A DNA stretch of 54,248 nucleotides from CAWUIO01 sp963922455 (GTDB lineage Bacteria; Bacteroidota; Bacteroidia; Cytophagales; Microscillaceae): assembly GCA_963922455.1 (NCBI GenBank), contig CAWUIO010000037.1, positions 1-54,248 of the forward strand, in the 5' to 3' direction. Both the position numbers and the translations under genes were made by a program. Of the stretch, positions 16,973 to 27,209 are shown one piece after another (the stretch's first letter is position 1; every line of letters starts with the position of its first letter). The notes below the pieces were generated by a model. It saw only the letters and a program-made list of their open reading frames with translations. It was not told the DNA's origin and did not search any database.

Positions 16973-18217
16973 TCAAACGAGCTTTTCTTCCTGACTTTGA
17001 CTTTCAGTAAGTGCCTTATATGCTTTTAAAACCTTTTGGACTTTATGGGCCCAGGTTTGAGTAATGGCAAAATCATAAGCTGCTTTACCCATCCTTCTCC
17101 TTTCCTCCGGGTTCTGATGGATATAAGTAACGGCATCTTTCAATTCTTCAAGGGTTTTATTCACATCCACAACATCTACTTTAATACTGGCTTCTTCGGG
17201 AACAAACACCCGGGCTCCTTGGTGATTTAAAGTAATAATAGGCAAGCCATAAGCCATGGCCTCAAGGAGTTGGGAGCCGAATGAGTCCCGTAGACTGCAA
17301 AACATGAATATATCGTGATTCAAATACACTTTTTTCACCTCTTGCCAAGGGAGGCGCCCCCTCCAATCTACTTTAGATTCCAAGCCATTTTCTCGGATCC
17401 ATTTGGGTACAAAATTACGCATAGGCCCATCTCCAACAATGGTAAACGTAAAGGGTATACTGGGGTCCAGCTTACCTAAGGCCTCCAATACCAAGGGCAA
17501 GCCTTTGCGGGCAAAGAGTCGCCCCACCCATAGAATTTTGAGCTTTTTCTGAGGTTCTCGTTCCGGATATGAATTGGGAAAGAATTCTTCTGGCAAACTT
17601 GTATCCAAAAAGTATTCTACTTGTTCCCCCCCGTGCTTTCTTATTAATTGGTTAGTTTCATCATTGGTTACATAGATCAACTCAGATTTCTGAATCGCCT
17701 TGTAGGTATTTTTGTGAAATTTTAGCATAAAATGACTTGTCCAATACCTGAGAATCTCCATTCGCCACCAATTATAGAAGAAGCGCTTAAAGGGCCGAGG
17801 GGGAAATTGTCCTCCCCCCAGGGGGCCATACATAAAAGGTATGGGTAATTTCCATAGGCCCGTACCAAGTTGTGGAGAAGCTAAAGTAATATGATGAACA
17901 ATATCAAAGGTATGCTCTTGATGTAGCTCTTTGGCTATTTTGTAGGCACGGTTCTGCCAAACTAAATAGTGGTAATAGACCCCCACTTGATAGTAGTACA
18001 TGCGGTGTACCCATCTGGGTACATCTACATAAATGAACTTCAAATTGGGTAAGTTGACCTGCTCAATTTTTTGCAAAATATTTTCCCGACTAAAACTGGC
18101 CGTAAGGCACCAGACCTCATGGCCCGATTTAGCCACTTGGTATGCCAAATTCCAACCGTTTGAGTCCTCTCCCCCCTTTTGGGGATTGCATGCATAAGCA
18201 GAAATCAATACTTTCAT
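16973..18217 (-). CDS. Glycosyltransferase family 4 protein
   Basis: A 414-residue GT-B enzyme. The N-terminus reads KVLISAYACNPQKGGEDSNG, and the nucleotide-sugar domain starts around ILWVGRLFARKGL. The usual E-x7-E motif appears as DSFGSQLLE, with Asp in place of the first Glu. An aromatic, basic middle part (RPFKRFFYNWWRMEILRYW) may touch the membrane. It is part of the nine-gene run; the specificity is unknown. Confidence 0.9.
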   Translation of the reverse strand: MKVLISAYACNPQKGGEDSNGWNLAYQVAKSGHEVWCLTASFSRENILQKIEQVNLPNLKFIYVDVPRWVHRMYYYQVGVYYHYLVWQNRAYKIAKELHQEHTFDIVHHITLASPQLGTGLWKLPIPFMYGPLGGGQFPPRPFKRFFYNWWRMEILRYWTSHFMLKFHKNTYKAIQKSELIYVTNDETNQLIRKHGGEQVEYFLDTSLPEEFFPNSYPEREPQKKLKILWVGRLFARKGLPLVLEALGKLDPSIPFTFTIVGDGPMRNFVPKWIRENGLESKVDWRGRLPWQEVKKVYLNHDIFMFCSLRDSFGSQLLEAMAYGLPIITLNHQGARVFVPEEASIKVDVVDVNKTLEELKDAVTYIHQNPEERRRMGKAAYDFAITQTWAHKVQKVLKAYKALTESQSQEEKLV

Positions 18218-18238
18218 ATGGGCCCCTTTGCCGCTGGC

Positions 18239-19090
18239 TTATTTAATTAAGTATCCAAAGATACGTCGAGTGTAACCATCCAATAATGCAAAGGGCATAT
18301 ATACCCCTGGACAATTTCTGAAAACAAATTTTGTATAATTTCTGAGGTTGCCCCCGCCTTTTATACCAAATAAGTGATTATAATATTTCTTTAAGCTCTT
18401 CTTTGTGCGAGTTTGATGATCCCCACTCGCTTCTGGGAAGATATAAAGCTTGGCATCGTGATTACAGTATACTTCATAGCCTTTCCGATGGGCCATAAAG
18501 GTATAGTCGTAATCGGCATAGTAATGAGGAAAAACTTTTTCGTCAAATGGGCCGATCTTTTCTATAACAGAAATGGGTATCAACAAGCCCCGTCCCGGAA
18601 AGTGATTTACGCGGTGCAAACCGGTTTGCTCCTCAGAATGTAAACCCGGTAGAATTTCACGAGTTTTATTGCTTAGCCAATTTAAGTTGGCTCCTCCGTA
18701 GACGGCTTTTTTACTATTAAAGTCTAATGCAAATGAGCCTAAAAGAGCGTTCGGTTTCTTTCGGGCCCAATATATCATCTTTTCGAGATAATCTTCGGTG
18801 GCGACTGTATCATTATTCAAAGTTAAGACAAATTCAGCGCCGTCTTCTTGAGCCTTATAAATACCCAGATTGGTAGCTGCTGTCCACCATAAATTCCCAT
18901 CACCAGTTATGACCAAAGTCTCAGGAAACTCATCCCGAAGCATTTCCGGAGTTCCATCTGTCGAGCCATCATCTACCACAACTGCCTTATAATTTTGATA
19001 GGTTTGCTTGCGCAAAGATAGTAGGCAGTCTTTGGTAAAGTGTTTTCGGTTAAATACAGGAATAACGATATAAATCAATCCTTCTTTCAT
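18239..19090 (-). CDS. GT2 glycosyltransferase, rhamnosyltransferase-like
   Basis: A 283-residue GT-A enzyme: IYIVIPVFNRKHFTKDCLLS, AVVVDDGSTDGTPEML, then GDGNLWWTAATNLGI and the metal site LTLNNDTVA. The FPGRGLLIPISVIEKIGPFD and HYYADYDYTFMAHRKGYEV segments match the subgroup usually annotated as rhamnosyltransferases. That substrate is a family-level guess only. It lies 21 bases upstream of the GT4 gene and 13 downstream of the polymerase-like gene. Confidence 0.88.
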   Translation of the reverse strand: MKEGLIYIVIPVFNRKHFTKDCLLSLRKQTYQNYKAVVVDDGSTDGTPEMLRDEFPETLVITGDGNLWWTAATNLGIYKAQEDGAEFVLTLNNDTVATEDYLEKMIYWARKKPNALLGSFALDFNSKKAVYGGANLNWLSNKTREILPGLHSEEQTGLHRVNHFPGRGLLIPISVIEKIGPFDEKVFPHYYADYDYTFMAHRKGYEVYCNHDAKLYIFPEASGDHQTRTKKSLKKYYNHLFGIKGGGNLRNYTKFVFRNCPGVYMPFALLDGYTRRIFGYLIK

Positions 19091-19103
19091 GAAATTCCCT
19101 TAT

Positions 19104-20309
19104 TTAATTTTCAGTATAGGTATAATCTTGTTCCATTTTTAATAAACTGTAGCCCATAATACCAAAATAATAGAACGGATTTATGTAGGAAAAACCATAA
19201 AATATACAGGCTACACAAAAACAGAATAATACTAGTTGTTCGATAGATAATTCCTTTTTACTAAAAAAGTGATAAAATAAATATCCATAGGCTGGCAGCA
19301 TAAACAATATAAAAGAAAGTATTCCTTGATAAAACAACCGGTCCATGTAATAACTATGGAAATGGTGCCCTGACCCATCCTCAAATGCCTGAACTCCATT
19401 ATGGTTATAAAATTGAACCGGGAGCTCAAAGCCTTTCAAACGCATGCCAAACAGGAAGTTTTGTTCCACAAAAGGCCAGTAGGAAGTCCATTGCATATAC
19501 CGCCATTCGGTAGTACTTCCTTCATCATCTTTATCATCCCCAAAAGGGTTAGCAATTTGCTCAACACTATGCGAAATCCGCTCCATGATCTCCCTGTCTG
19601 ATAAAATGTAAACGGTCACCGTCATACTCATAAACACCCCAATAATAACTATCGGAATCAGGCTGAAACCATCCACTTTCACTCGGGCCTTACTCATAAA
19701 TACAAAGTTGATAAGTAGGGCCAAAGCCGTTGTCACCCACACGGTACGGTGCTGTAAGAACAAGATAAAGGCTAAAATGACCAGTAAGGCTCCTAAAAAA
19801 AAGATCTTGCGGGTAGCAAAATATTTATTGAAAAAGTAGAGTACAGGAATGACCAAGGTCAAAACCGATGAGGAAGCAAACATACGTTGATTTATAGAAA
19901 ACGCAGCAATACTAAATGCCCCGCGGTTGACCGTAGCCGCCGCAATAAAAAAGGACACGCATATAATAAGCACTATGTCTTCAATGGTAATTCGGTCAAA
20001 CCGCTTATAAAATCCATACACCCAAAAGGCCAAGTAATACACCATGAACTTTGAAAACACGTGCATGTACATAAAAAAGGTCCGATAATAGTAATACGAT
20101 TCCATTATCGAGAAAAAAGAATACGCAATCAAGACAAAAAACCACCAGCGCAAAAAGGGCGTTAGCTTATCGTAGAATAAGATTGAAGTAGCCATACCCA
20201 AGGATATAACAATCTTATCCACAACAATACCCATCTGAATAAACTCGGTATCCGTAGCGATGATGGCAAAAAAAACAATCGTGTATACAAATCTAATGCT
20301 GATCCGCAT
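19104..20309 (-). CDS. O-antigen ligase/polymerase (Wzy/WaaL-like) membrane protein
   Basis: A 401-residue, very hydrophobic protein with roughly ten membrane segments. A large outside loop near residues 240-330 contains WRYMQWTSYWPFVEQNFLFG and HFHSYYMDRLFYQGILSF. An H-x-x-Y motif in such a loop is typical of the O-antigen polymerase/ligase superfamily. It could polymerise the repeat unit after flipping or ligate the glycan to a lipid; sequence alone cannot separate these. It is the only such protein in the cluster, which favours polymerase. Confidence 0.85.
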   Translation of the reverse strand: MRISIRFVYTIVFFAIIATDTEFIQMGIVVDKIVISLGMATSILFYDKLTPFLRWWFFVLIAYSFFSIMESYYYYRTFFMYMHVFSKFMVYYLAFWVYGFYKRFDRITIEDIVLIICVSFFIAAATVNRGAFSIAAFSINQRMFASSSVLTLVIPVLYFFNKYFATRKIFFLGALLVILAFILFLQHRTVWVTTALALLINFVFMSKARVKVDGFSLIPIVIIGVFMSMTVTVYILSDREIMERISHSVEQIANPFGDDKDDEGSTTEWRYMQWTSYWPFVEQNFLFGMRLKGFELPVQFYNHNGVQAFEDGSGHHFHSYYMDRLFYQGILSFILFMLPAYGYLFYHFFSKKELSIEQLVLFCFCVACIFYGFSYINPFYYFGIMGYSLLKMEQDYTYTEN

Positions 20310-20356
20310 ATCGTATTCTTCTATTTATAAACAACCTTTATTTACAACACTTGTAA

Positions 20357-21568
20357 TTATAACAAGAAATTCTTTTTCATTTTGACCCTGGATGCATCCT
20401 TGGCTAAAATCTTATCGTAAAGCTCTATGTATTTTTCGGCAACCTTTTCGGTTGTAAAATGATCGCGCACATAATCCAGTCCGGTGTTGCTCAACCTTTC
20501 ATAGAGCCCTGCATCTTCAATCAGGTTTTGCATGGCCTCAAACATGGCTTGGGGTGATTCTACATCTACCAATATGCCGTTTTCCCCATAATTTAATACC
20601 CAAGGAACTGCCCCAGCATCCTGGCCGGCTATGACTGGGAGCCCACAACACAAACCTTCAATTAAGGGCATCCCAAAAGATTCTTCAATCGCCGGATGGA
20701 GTAATATGTCATAATCCCCCAACCCGGCCATGATTTGGGAATGGGCCATAGTCCCCCTAAAAAACACCCCATCCAATAAATTATTTTCCTGAGCCCACAA
20801 GTAACCGGGTTCATGCTCAGAATATCCTGGGCCAAATAAATGAAACTCGACCTTGTCTCCGTAGGCTTGCCGTAACATCTGAAAGGCATGCAAAGCCGGT
20901 ATCGGGTTTTTTCTTTTAATCCATCCTGTTAGTAAAGCGATTACCTTCACCTTCCCTTTAGGATGGCTTTTGCTCTGCATGGTATTCGCTATAAACTGGT
21001 CATCAACCGGGTTCGGAACAATCGGCAGTTCCTTCTTCATAGATGCCAGCTTTTTTTGTAAATAGGGTGAGTTTACATTAAAATGTTGTCCATTTCGTTT
21101 TACCCACAAATCAATCATCCATCGGACCACTCGGTACATATCCCTATGGATTTTTAATATTTCCCAACTGGCATCCCGGAAAGTTATCAAGTGAGGCAGC
21201 CCTGATTTGATAGCCCCCACCGCATATTCATAACTCCAATGCGCATGAACAATATCCACATCATCCATGGCAATAAGTTTCTGTACCTCATTTGCTTCGT
21301 AAGCAAAAAAGTCTGAAACCCTTCTCCAAGCTCTTCCCCGAGCGTGGGCAATGCGGATAGTCAGGTTATCACCCTTAATTGTAATTGGTTCTTTCACCCG
21401 CCCATCCAAGGTATAGGCATATACTTGAGCCCCCTGGTTAAGAAGCCCTCTCATAATTCCATTGACAGAGGTGGCCCGGGCACCCAATTTTAGATGCGCT
21501 TCATCCTCTATATGTAAGTAATCTTTGAGGGAGTCAATGGCAAAAGGCCCAGCTACACCAATTTTCAT
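20357..21568 (-). CDS. Glycosyltransferase family 4 protein
   Basis: A 403-residue GT-B enzyme. The N-terminus reads KIGVAGPFAIDSL, with a GARATSVNGIMRGL loop. The donor-binding domain starts near KVIALLTGWIKRKNPIPALH and has the E-x7-E motif in EESFGMPLIEGLCCGLPVI. It is cytoplasmic. It sits between the polymerase-like gene (47-base gap) and the first gene of the run. Confidence 0.92.
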   Translation of the reverse strand: MKIGVAGPFAIDSLKDYLHIEDEAHLKLGARATSVNGIMRGLLNQGAQVYAYTLDGRVKEPITIKGDNLTIRIAHARGRAWRRVSDFFAYEANEVQKLIAMDDVDIVHAHWSYEYAVGAIKSGLPHLITFRDASWEILKIHRDMYRVVRWMIDLWVKRNGQHFNVNSPYLQKKLASMKKELPIVPNPVDDQFIANTMQSKSHPKGKVKVIALLTGWIKRKNPIPALHAFQMLRQAYGDKVEFHLFGPGYSEHEPGYLWAQENNLLDGVFFRGTMAHSQIMAGLGDYDILLHPAIEESFGMPLIEGLCCGLPVIAGQDAGAVPWVLNYGENGILVDVESPQAMFEAMQNLIEDAGLYERLSNTGLDYVRDHFTTEKVAEKYIELYDKILAKDASRVKMKKNFLL

Positions 21569-21596
21569 ATTCGGTATTTCTTTTTATAACTAGTAT

Positions 21597-22658
21597 TTAG
21601 GCAAACATAACCTGTTGTACCTTCCGCATAATATTCCGGTAGACCGTATTCGCTTCCAAATGCTCAAAAACAAATTCCCGTCCCTTTCTTCCTTCTTCAA
21701 TGAGATACTCATCTGGCAAGCTCAATAAATACTGGGCCGTTTCCACGGCTTCGTCAATAGTTTTTACTGCATATAAACCTCCGGGACAATCCTTAAAAAC
21801 GTGCTCATAACCAGGATGGTAACACGTGATATGAGGCACCCCGGCCGCTAAGGAAATTGGCAAGCGGTTAGAAAAGTAATAAGGAACCGTATCAAAGTGG
21901 TCCCAGTTAATACTAATCCGGGCCGAACGGATCGTCTCCTCCTGCATATCAAAAGGCAACATCCCGCGGGATGCTTCCAAATCATCCCAACCTCTACCAA
22001 ACAAAGCAAAGCGTCTCCCAAAGCGCTCCGATAATTTCTTGGCTAATAGCTTTCTTCTTTTGCCCCCAGGAAAATAGCGCCCAGGCACCCGGGTATTCCC
22101 CAAATTGGCAATCATCACCAAGTCTTCTTCTCGCTTTAAAGTGGGCTCCCAAGGAGTCCCCGAACGAATATTATCAAAATTGTGCGGAGCATAATACACA
22201 CGCTTCGCTCCATGTTCCATCATCAATTGGGCAAAAATCCCCAATCCTACCAAGAAAACCATATCTGCCTCTTTCACCATCACTTTCATAGGCTCACTGA
22301 AAGTCTTAAAATACCTCCCGTATGGATCAGCCTCGTGGTAAATGAGTTTGGGCTTAGAAGAAATATTTTTTAGCTCCAACAAAAAATCTTGGGAAATCTT
22401 AAATATATCAATGTGCTGCCAAAAGATTACGTCCGGCTTAAATTCCCGGGCTTCTTCCAGGATCTTAACACAAGCGGCTTCATAGCCTCCTTCCAGTTGA
22501 CTGGATTCATACAAAAAAGAATACGTGTGAAGTCCCGACAATTCGCCATCGTCAAGCATTTTTTGGAAGGCTTTACGAGCCCCAATTTGCTTTTTCTTAT
22601 TATCCAATACCTCCTCATTGGGTAAATGGAGCAATCGGAATGGTCTATCCTGATTCAT
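21597..22658 (-). CDS. CgeB-like glycosyltransferase (GT-B)
   Basis: A 353-residue protein. The N-terminal half has KPDVIFWQHIDIF and KLIYHEADPYGRYF. The C-terminal half has RISINWDHFDTVPYYFSNRL, SLAAGVPHITCYHPGYEHVF and GREFVFEHLEANTVYRNI. This C-terminal pattern is that of the glycosyl-transferases-group-1 domain found in CgeB-type proteins. It is the first gene of the nine-gene glycosyltransferase run, and its promoter must lie in the 299-base gap upstream, which also holds dispersed element copy 4. Confidence 0.85.
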   Translation of the reverse strand: MNQDRPFRLLHLPNEEVLDNKKKQIGARKAFQKMLDDGELSGLHTYSFLYESSQLEGGYEAACVKILEEAREFKPDVIFWQHIDIFKISQDFLLELKNISSKPKLIYHEADPYGRYFKTFSEPMKVMVKEADMVFLVGLGIFAQLMMEHGAKRVYYAPHNFDNIRSGTPWEPTLKREEDLVMIANLGNTRVPGRYFPGGKRRKLLAKKLSERFGRRFALFGRGWDDLEASRGMLPFDMQEETIRSARISINWDHFDTVPYYFSNRLPISLAAGVPHITCYHPGYEHVFKDCPGGLYAVKTIDEAVETAQYLLSLPDEYLIEEGRKGREFVFEHLEANTVYRNIMRKVQQVMFA

Positions 22659-22764
22659 AATCTTAAGGGTTAATCCAAGCTTCGTTAAGTTCTTATTTAT
22701 TACGTTTTTTATCCAGCTATGATCTTTTCGAAATTATTATCCCCCTGTTTTTGCTCAATTAGGA

Positions 22765-22889
22765 GCTTGCCCGCTCATCCCATTTTGGGCTTTATAGGCC
22801 AATACTGCCCGCGGGCCGGGCTTTCGCTACTCGCTGCCTTTCCCCGCAAGGCCTACACGAGCTCAAACATGCCGCTCTATCCCTAAGCC
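22765..22889 (-). repeat. Dispersed structured element, copy 4
   Basis: Minus orientation, in the gap between the flippase stop (22958) and the first glycosyltransferase start (22658). It has GGCTTAGGGAT at its start and CGGGCAAGC at its end, the core CGAGTAGCGAAAGCCCG, and the inner stem GCCCGC/GCGGGC. It separates the export/flippase part of the locus from the glycosyltransferase run. Confidence 0.85.
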
Positions 22890-22957
22890 ATTCTTGCCAT
22901 TTTTATCCTTTTGCTTGACCAATAAGTCCCCCCCCTCTCTTAGGCTCACGCTTTTAA

Positions 22958-24475
22958 TCAATACCGTAGAGCGCTCAAAAACCGGTTCAAAAACTGAAAC
23001 ACAAAATTGTGCTTCTTATTCCCCACTACCTTATCCAGTTTTACTACTATTTCTTTTCGTATGCGTTGGCTCGGCCCAATAAACAAGGATATCATCAAGC
23101 CTATGGCCCCCGTAAATATTCCCAAAATCAAAATTAATTGATCGGCCAGCCCCAATTGTTCAGCCATCAATCGTACCGCATACATGAGTAAGCCCGTCAC
23201 CAATCCCGATAAAATCCCTGGCACGTAATCGGATAATAAACTGCCTGTACTTGCGCTAAAAATGCGGCGCATCAGTAAAAAGTATCCCACATGCATCACA
23301 CTTTCCGAAACCAACATACTAGCCGTAAGTCCAATCACCCCATAAGGGCTGCTTACATAGATTAGTACAACCAAAAGGGCCATATAGGTTAGCAGAATGT
23401 AAAATTTTTCTTTTAGATGAGCGGTAGAATTACAAATCACCCCCCCAAAATGGGATAAGAATAACAAAGCCACTGCAGGAGAAATAATTTGTAAGAGCAC
23501 AATCGAGTCCTTAAAAGGCTCACCCAACAGCACCATCACAATAGGTTTTCCCATAATCGCCATCCCAATAGTCAGGGGCAATATTAAAAAACTCATCATC
23601 GCAATGGCTGTCCCATACGCACTTCTCAAGCGCTTCATATCATCTTGAATACGGCTAAATACCGGAAAAAGTACCCCAGAGATACTATTCACCATCATCT
23701 GTACCGGTAAACGGGAAATCCGGTTGGCCCGGTCATAATAGCCTAAGATCTGTTTTCCAAATAGATTACCAGTCATAAACGTGATCGTATTACGACTGAT
23801 AAACTCCATAAAACTGATTCCAGAAGTTTTCGTGCTATACGAAACCAAAGGCTTATAATGCTCCCACTTAAACGTCAAGCGAAGGCTATGCGGTGAGAAA
23901 AGGTAACTCCCCAATCCCATGATAAACAACTGAACGATATTGGCCGAAACCAAGCTCCAATACCCGAAACCTAACACGGCCATGGTCACCCCTACCCCAA
24001 AGTAGGAGACAATCACGGCAAACACAGTGAGCTTGGCCGCAAACTTAAAATGCAAGCCCCTTCTTATTAAAGCTTGGGCCGGTATGAAAAATCCATTTAC
24101 CAGCACAACCAAGGCCTGTATGCGCAAGACCAAAGTCAAATTATCATCATCAAAAAAGTAAACCGCAAAAGGAGCAATTATAAATACCAGCGAATAGAAG
24201 AAAATCCCTAGTATGATTCCTGTAGAAAAGGCCGCACTTATATCGTCTTTACTTAATTCCTTTTTCTGTATAAGAGTCTCTCCCATACCCATGCGGGAAA
24301 AATAGGTAGCAAACCGCAGTACCAATTCTCCCATAGCCACCAAACCGTAATCAGCTGGCGTGAGAAATCGGGCCATAATGTAGATATATACAAACTGTGA
24401 TAAGGCTTTAACCGCTGTAGCCATCACCGTCCAACTTATCCCACTAATAGTTCGCGAGGTCAGGTTCTGCCCCAT
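22958..24475 (-). CDS. Lipopolysaccharide/exopolysaccharide flippase (Wzx-like, MOP superfamily)
   Basis: A 505-residue membrane protein with about 12-14 hydrophobic segments. It opens with SRTISGISWTVMATAVKALS and has LTPADYGLVAMGELVLRF, typical of the polysaccharide transporter (PST) branch that moves lipid-linked oligosaccharide across the inner membrane. A SYSTKTSGISFMEFISRN segment near residue 215 and the NTITFMTGNLFGKQILGYYD segment after it are also family-like. It lies downstream of the Wza/Wzc-type pair on the same strand. Confidence 0.93.
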   Translation of the reverse strand: MGQNLTSRTISGISWTVMATAVKALSQFVYIYIMARFLTPADYGLVAMGELVLRFATYFSRMGMGETLIQKKELSKDDISAAFSTGIILGIFFYSLVFIIAPFAVYFFDDDNLTLVLRIQALVVLVNGFFIPAQALIRRGLHFKFAAKLTVFAVIVSYFGVGVTMAVLGFGYWSLVSANIVQLFIMGLGSYLFSPHSLRLTFKWEHYKPLVSYSTKTSGISFMEFISRNTITFMTGNLFGKQILGYYDRANRISRLPVQMMVNSISGVLFPVFSRIQDDMKRLRSAYGTAIAMMSFLILPLTIGMAIMGKPIVMVLLGEPFKDSIVLLQIISPAVALLFLSHFGGVICNSTAHLKEKFYILLTYMALLVVLIYVSSPYGVIGLTASMLVSESVMHVGYFLLMRRIFSASTGSLLSDYVPGILSGLVTGLLMYAVRLMAEQLGLADQLILILGIFTGAIGLMISLFIGPSQRIRKEIVVKLDKVVGNKKHNFVFQFLNRFLSALRY

Positions 24476-24838
24476 AATATGAGTTTAATTGTGATAAGGA
24501 ACTTCCAATACTCGTTCCAATTGCCGTATTGATCCAATAGCCATTATTCATCAGAAATAGCTGATAATTGCTGAATCTGGCATCTATTTTCTGGTTGGGA
24601 GAACGTTTTTGCCTTATAAAAGACAAGTTTTATGGCAAGTATAATAAAAGCCTTTTTCCTAAATAGGCATAGGTTTCGAATTTACGGAATATTTGATTAA
24701 CCCAAGAACCCTACCTCATTATTAATCACTTTCCTGAGCATTTTATCAAAAAAGTACAATACATGCACCCTATACACCAATACTCCGTGCAAGCCCACTG
24801 CCTTTATTATTCCAAATAAATAAGCGTGTTTTGAGAAA
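24476..24838. other. 363-base gap between Wzc-like gene and flippase
   Basis: AT-rich sequence with no credible gene. The short open frames crossing it have no start context and low-complexity composition. It probably holds the promoter or leader of the flippase gene. No repeat element and no convincing hairpin was seen. Confidence 0.5.
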
Positions 24839-27199
24839 CTAGCTTTGATAATATACGTGCTTTCCGGTTTTAAACTGAAACTCATACATAGATCCAAATT
24901 TAACCCCATTCAACACCACATAAATATCCTTCACTCGCTCCGCCTCATAATAATCTGAAATTTCCTGTAATAACTTCTTGGAAGTCCGGTTGTAACGTAC
25001 TAAGTACAAACTTAAATCTAAATTGTTCTTCAAAACAAAATAGTCTGATACCAAGCCCACCGGAGCCACATCCATAATCACATAGTCATACTGTAAGCGT
25101 AAGTTTTCTAAAATACGCTGCATTTCCGGCCGGATGATCATTTCTTGAGGGCTATCGGGTATGGTTCCTCCCGGGATAATATCCAAATTGGGCACTCCAG
25201 TGGGATGTATAATCTCCTCTAAAGTCTTGCGGTCATCTAAATAGTCAGACAAACCACTTTGAGGCGGATAATCAAAATAATCTTTTAACTGATCCTTGTA
25301 TAAGTCGCCCGATAGCAAACACACTTTACGCTTGGCCCGGGCCAGGCTCACCCCAAGATTGACGGCAACGTAGGATTTACCTTCTCCATCCAAAGTAGAG
25401 GTAATCCCAATACGTTTTCCCATTCCCCCACTATTTTGGATCGCCTGCTCGATATTAACCCGAAGGTTCCGGAATGATTCGCTCACCATCGAGCGAGGTT
25501 TTTGTAAGGAAACCAGTTTGATTTTCTTTCCTCCATCCGCAATCATACCCAAGACCGGGATCTGGCTTACCTCGCGTATGTCTTCCCGGCTCTGCACCTT
25601 ATCATTAAACAAGTCTTGCACTACCACGATACCCAAGGGAATTCCAAGCCCCAGCAAGAACGCAACCATATAGATAAACTTTGTATTAGGTTTGATGGGA
25701 GTTACCCCCTGTTGCTTAGCCTTTTCCACCACCCGGATATCCGGGGCATTGGTGGCCAAAGCCAAGCGTGCCTCATTGCGCTTATCCAAAAGTTCTTCGT
25801 ATTTACGCTTATTGAAGTCAAAATCTCTTCTTAACTCGGTTAAGCGGCTATTATCTAAGGGTAATTGAGTTCTTTGCGCTTCTAATTGAGCAATGCGTTG
25901 GCTAATATTCAGGAGATTATTCTGAGAGGTCTGTATGTTCTGGTCCAAGTATACTTCTAGGTTGTTACGGGTAACTTGGATTTGATTGTTCAAACGGACA
26001 ATAGTCGGGCTATTTTCTGTTTCGGAGATACTACGCTCTGCCTTATCTTGCATAAGCTTAGAGAGGCTATTAACCATGGTGTTTAGCTGATTGTCTCCAA
26101 TATTGTAGTTACTCAAAGCAATCGATTGATCCAAATTGGGGCTACTCCGTAAATTTGTCATAATGCTGCGGTAGCTGTTCAACCGTAACTGCAAGTTGCT
26201 CCGCTCTTCCATCAAACGAAACAACACATCCGTAGACCGCTTGGAGATATCATCTATATTCATGATTCTTTGGCCCGATTCTAAAGACTCCACACTTTGC
26301 TGTGACTGGGCCAGCGACTGCTCCGCAATATCTAGTTGCTTGTTGATAAATTCCAGAGACTGTTTTCCCTTTTGATTCTTTTGATCCAAGTCTTCTTCAA
26401 TGATCACATCCATCATTTTATTGAGGAAGTCAATCTCTTTTTGAGAAACTGTACCTTGGGTACGCATTTCTAAAATAAAGGATTCCTTGGCCACCGGCTC
26501 TACCTTGAGTTTGCCTTGGTAAGATTTGGCTATACCATCAGGATTGTTGATCGTGAAGTGAAAGGGTACCCCTTTAAATTTTGTAAGATCTTTTTCCGAC
26601 TTTACAACAATGTTTAAGTTTTCCATCTTAAAGGGCTTGTTAAACTTACCCTTTCGCTTAAACTCCACCGAACCCAATTTAGAAGGCCACATCTCCTGAA
26701 GATTGTAATCGTATACCCTTACATCTTCGGCCTTCATCCACAATTCAAAATCGGTGTTTGAGATTGGCCGGATGTAAATAGGGACATCCACCATTTGAGA
26801 GGAATTAGAATCAGGCTTTACCTCAAACAAGAAATTGCCGTAGCGCTCATTCTTACGAGGCTCATCCCCTACATAATAACTTACCCCAAAACTCAGGCGA
26901 TCGGTCGTCTTACGTACCATATCGTATGACTTCAAAATACCGATTACATCATCCCGGTTGATTTTCTTTTCCCGGATTTGGGTGGCATCTATCGCTACAT
27001 CCGGACGGTCCGACCCGGTCTGCGTCGCACTAATAATGATAGAAGACTTAAAACCATAGACCCGGGTCAGGCTACGAGCATAAAAAAAGCTCAAAACCAA
27101 AATAGTCGGCAGGATTAAGGCAAAAAAGTACCATTTCTGGCGTACTTTAAAAAGCAGTAAGCCTAAATGGATTTTATCGTTTTCAAATATCTTACTCAT
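24839..27199 (-). CDS. Polysaccharide chain-length determinant / BY-kinase-like protein (Wzc type)
   Basis: A 786-residue inner-membrane protein: an N-terminal membrane helix (WYFFALILPTILVLSFFYA), a long periplasmic coiled-coil region (about 270-510), a second helix (FIYMVAFLLGLGIPLGIVVV near 535) and a C-terminal cytoplasmic ATPase domain. Walker A is STLDGEGKS with Lys608, A' is LLSGDL and Walker B is YVIMDVAP. The usual Tyr-rich tail is reduced to HVYYQS, so autophosphorylation may be weak or absent. The frame extends 19 codons upstream, but ATG 27199 is preferred: it lies 10 bases after the stop of the export gene, with AGGGAAGA ahead of it. Confidence 0.92.
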   Translation of the reverse strand: MSKIFENDKIHLGLLLFKVRQKWYFFALILPTILVLSFFYARSLTRVYGFKSSIIISATQTGSDRPDVAIDATQIREKKINRDDVIGILKSYDMVRKTTDRLSFGVSYYVGDEPRKNERYGNFLFEVKPDSNSSQMVDVPIYIRPISNTDFELWMKAEDVRVYDYNLQEMWPSKLGSVEFKRKGKFNKPFKMENLNIVVKSEKDLTKFKGVPFHFTINNPDGIAKSYQGKLKVEPVAKESFILEMRTQGTVSQKEIDFLNKMMDVIIEEDLDQKNQKGKQSLEFINKQLDIAEQSLAQSQQSVESLESGQRIMNIDDISKRSTDVLFRLMEERSNLQLRLNSYRSIMTNLRSSPNLDQSIALSNYNIGDNQLNTMVNSLSKLMQDKAERSISETENSPTIVRLNNQIQVTRNNLEVYLDQNIQTSQNNLLNISQRIAQLEAQRTQLPLDNSRLTELRRDFDFNKRKYEELLDKRNEARLALATNAPDIRVVEKAKQQGVTPIKPNTKFIYMVAFLLGLGIPLGIVVVQDLFNDKVQSREDIREVSQIPVLGMIADGGKKIKLVSLQKPRSMVSESFRNLRVNIEQAIQNSGGMGKRIGITSTLDGEGKSYVAVNLGVSLARAKRKVCLLSGDLYKDQLKDYFDYPPQSGLSDYLDDRKTLEEIIHPTGVPNLDIIPGGTIPDSPQEMIIRPEMQRILENLRLQYDYVIMDVAPVGLVSDYFVLKNNLDLSLYLVRYNRTSKKLLQEISDYYEAERVKDIYVVLNGVKFGSMYEFQFKTGKHVYYQS

Positions 27200-27209
27200 A
27201 AGTCTTCCC

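Noticed and set aside
24444..24909. Two short minus-strand frames in and around the Wzc-flippase gap
   Set aside because: One overlaps the flippase start and the other overlaps the Wzc C-terminus; composition and start context are poor.
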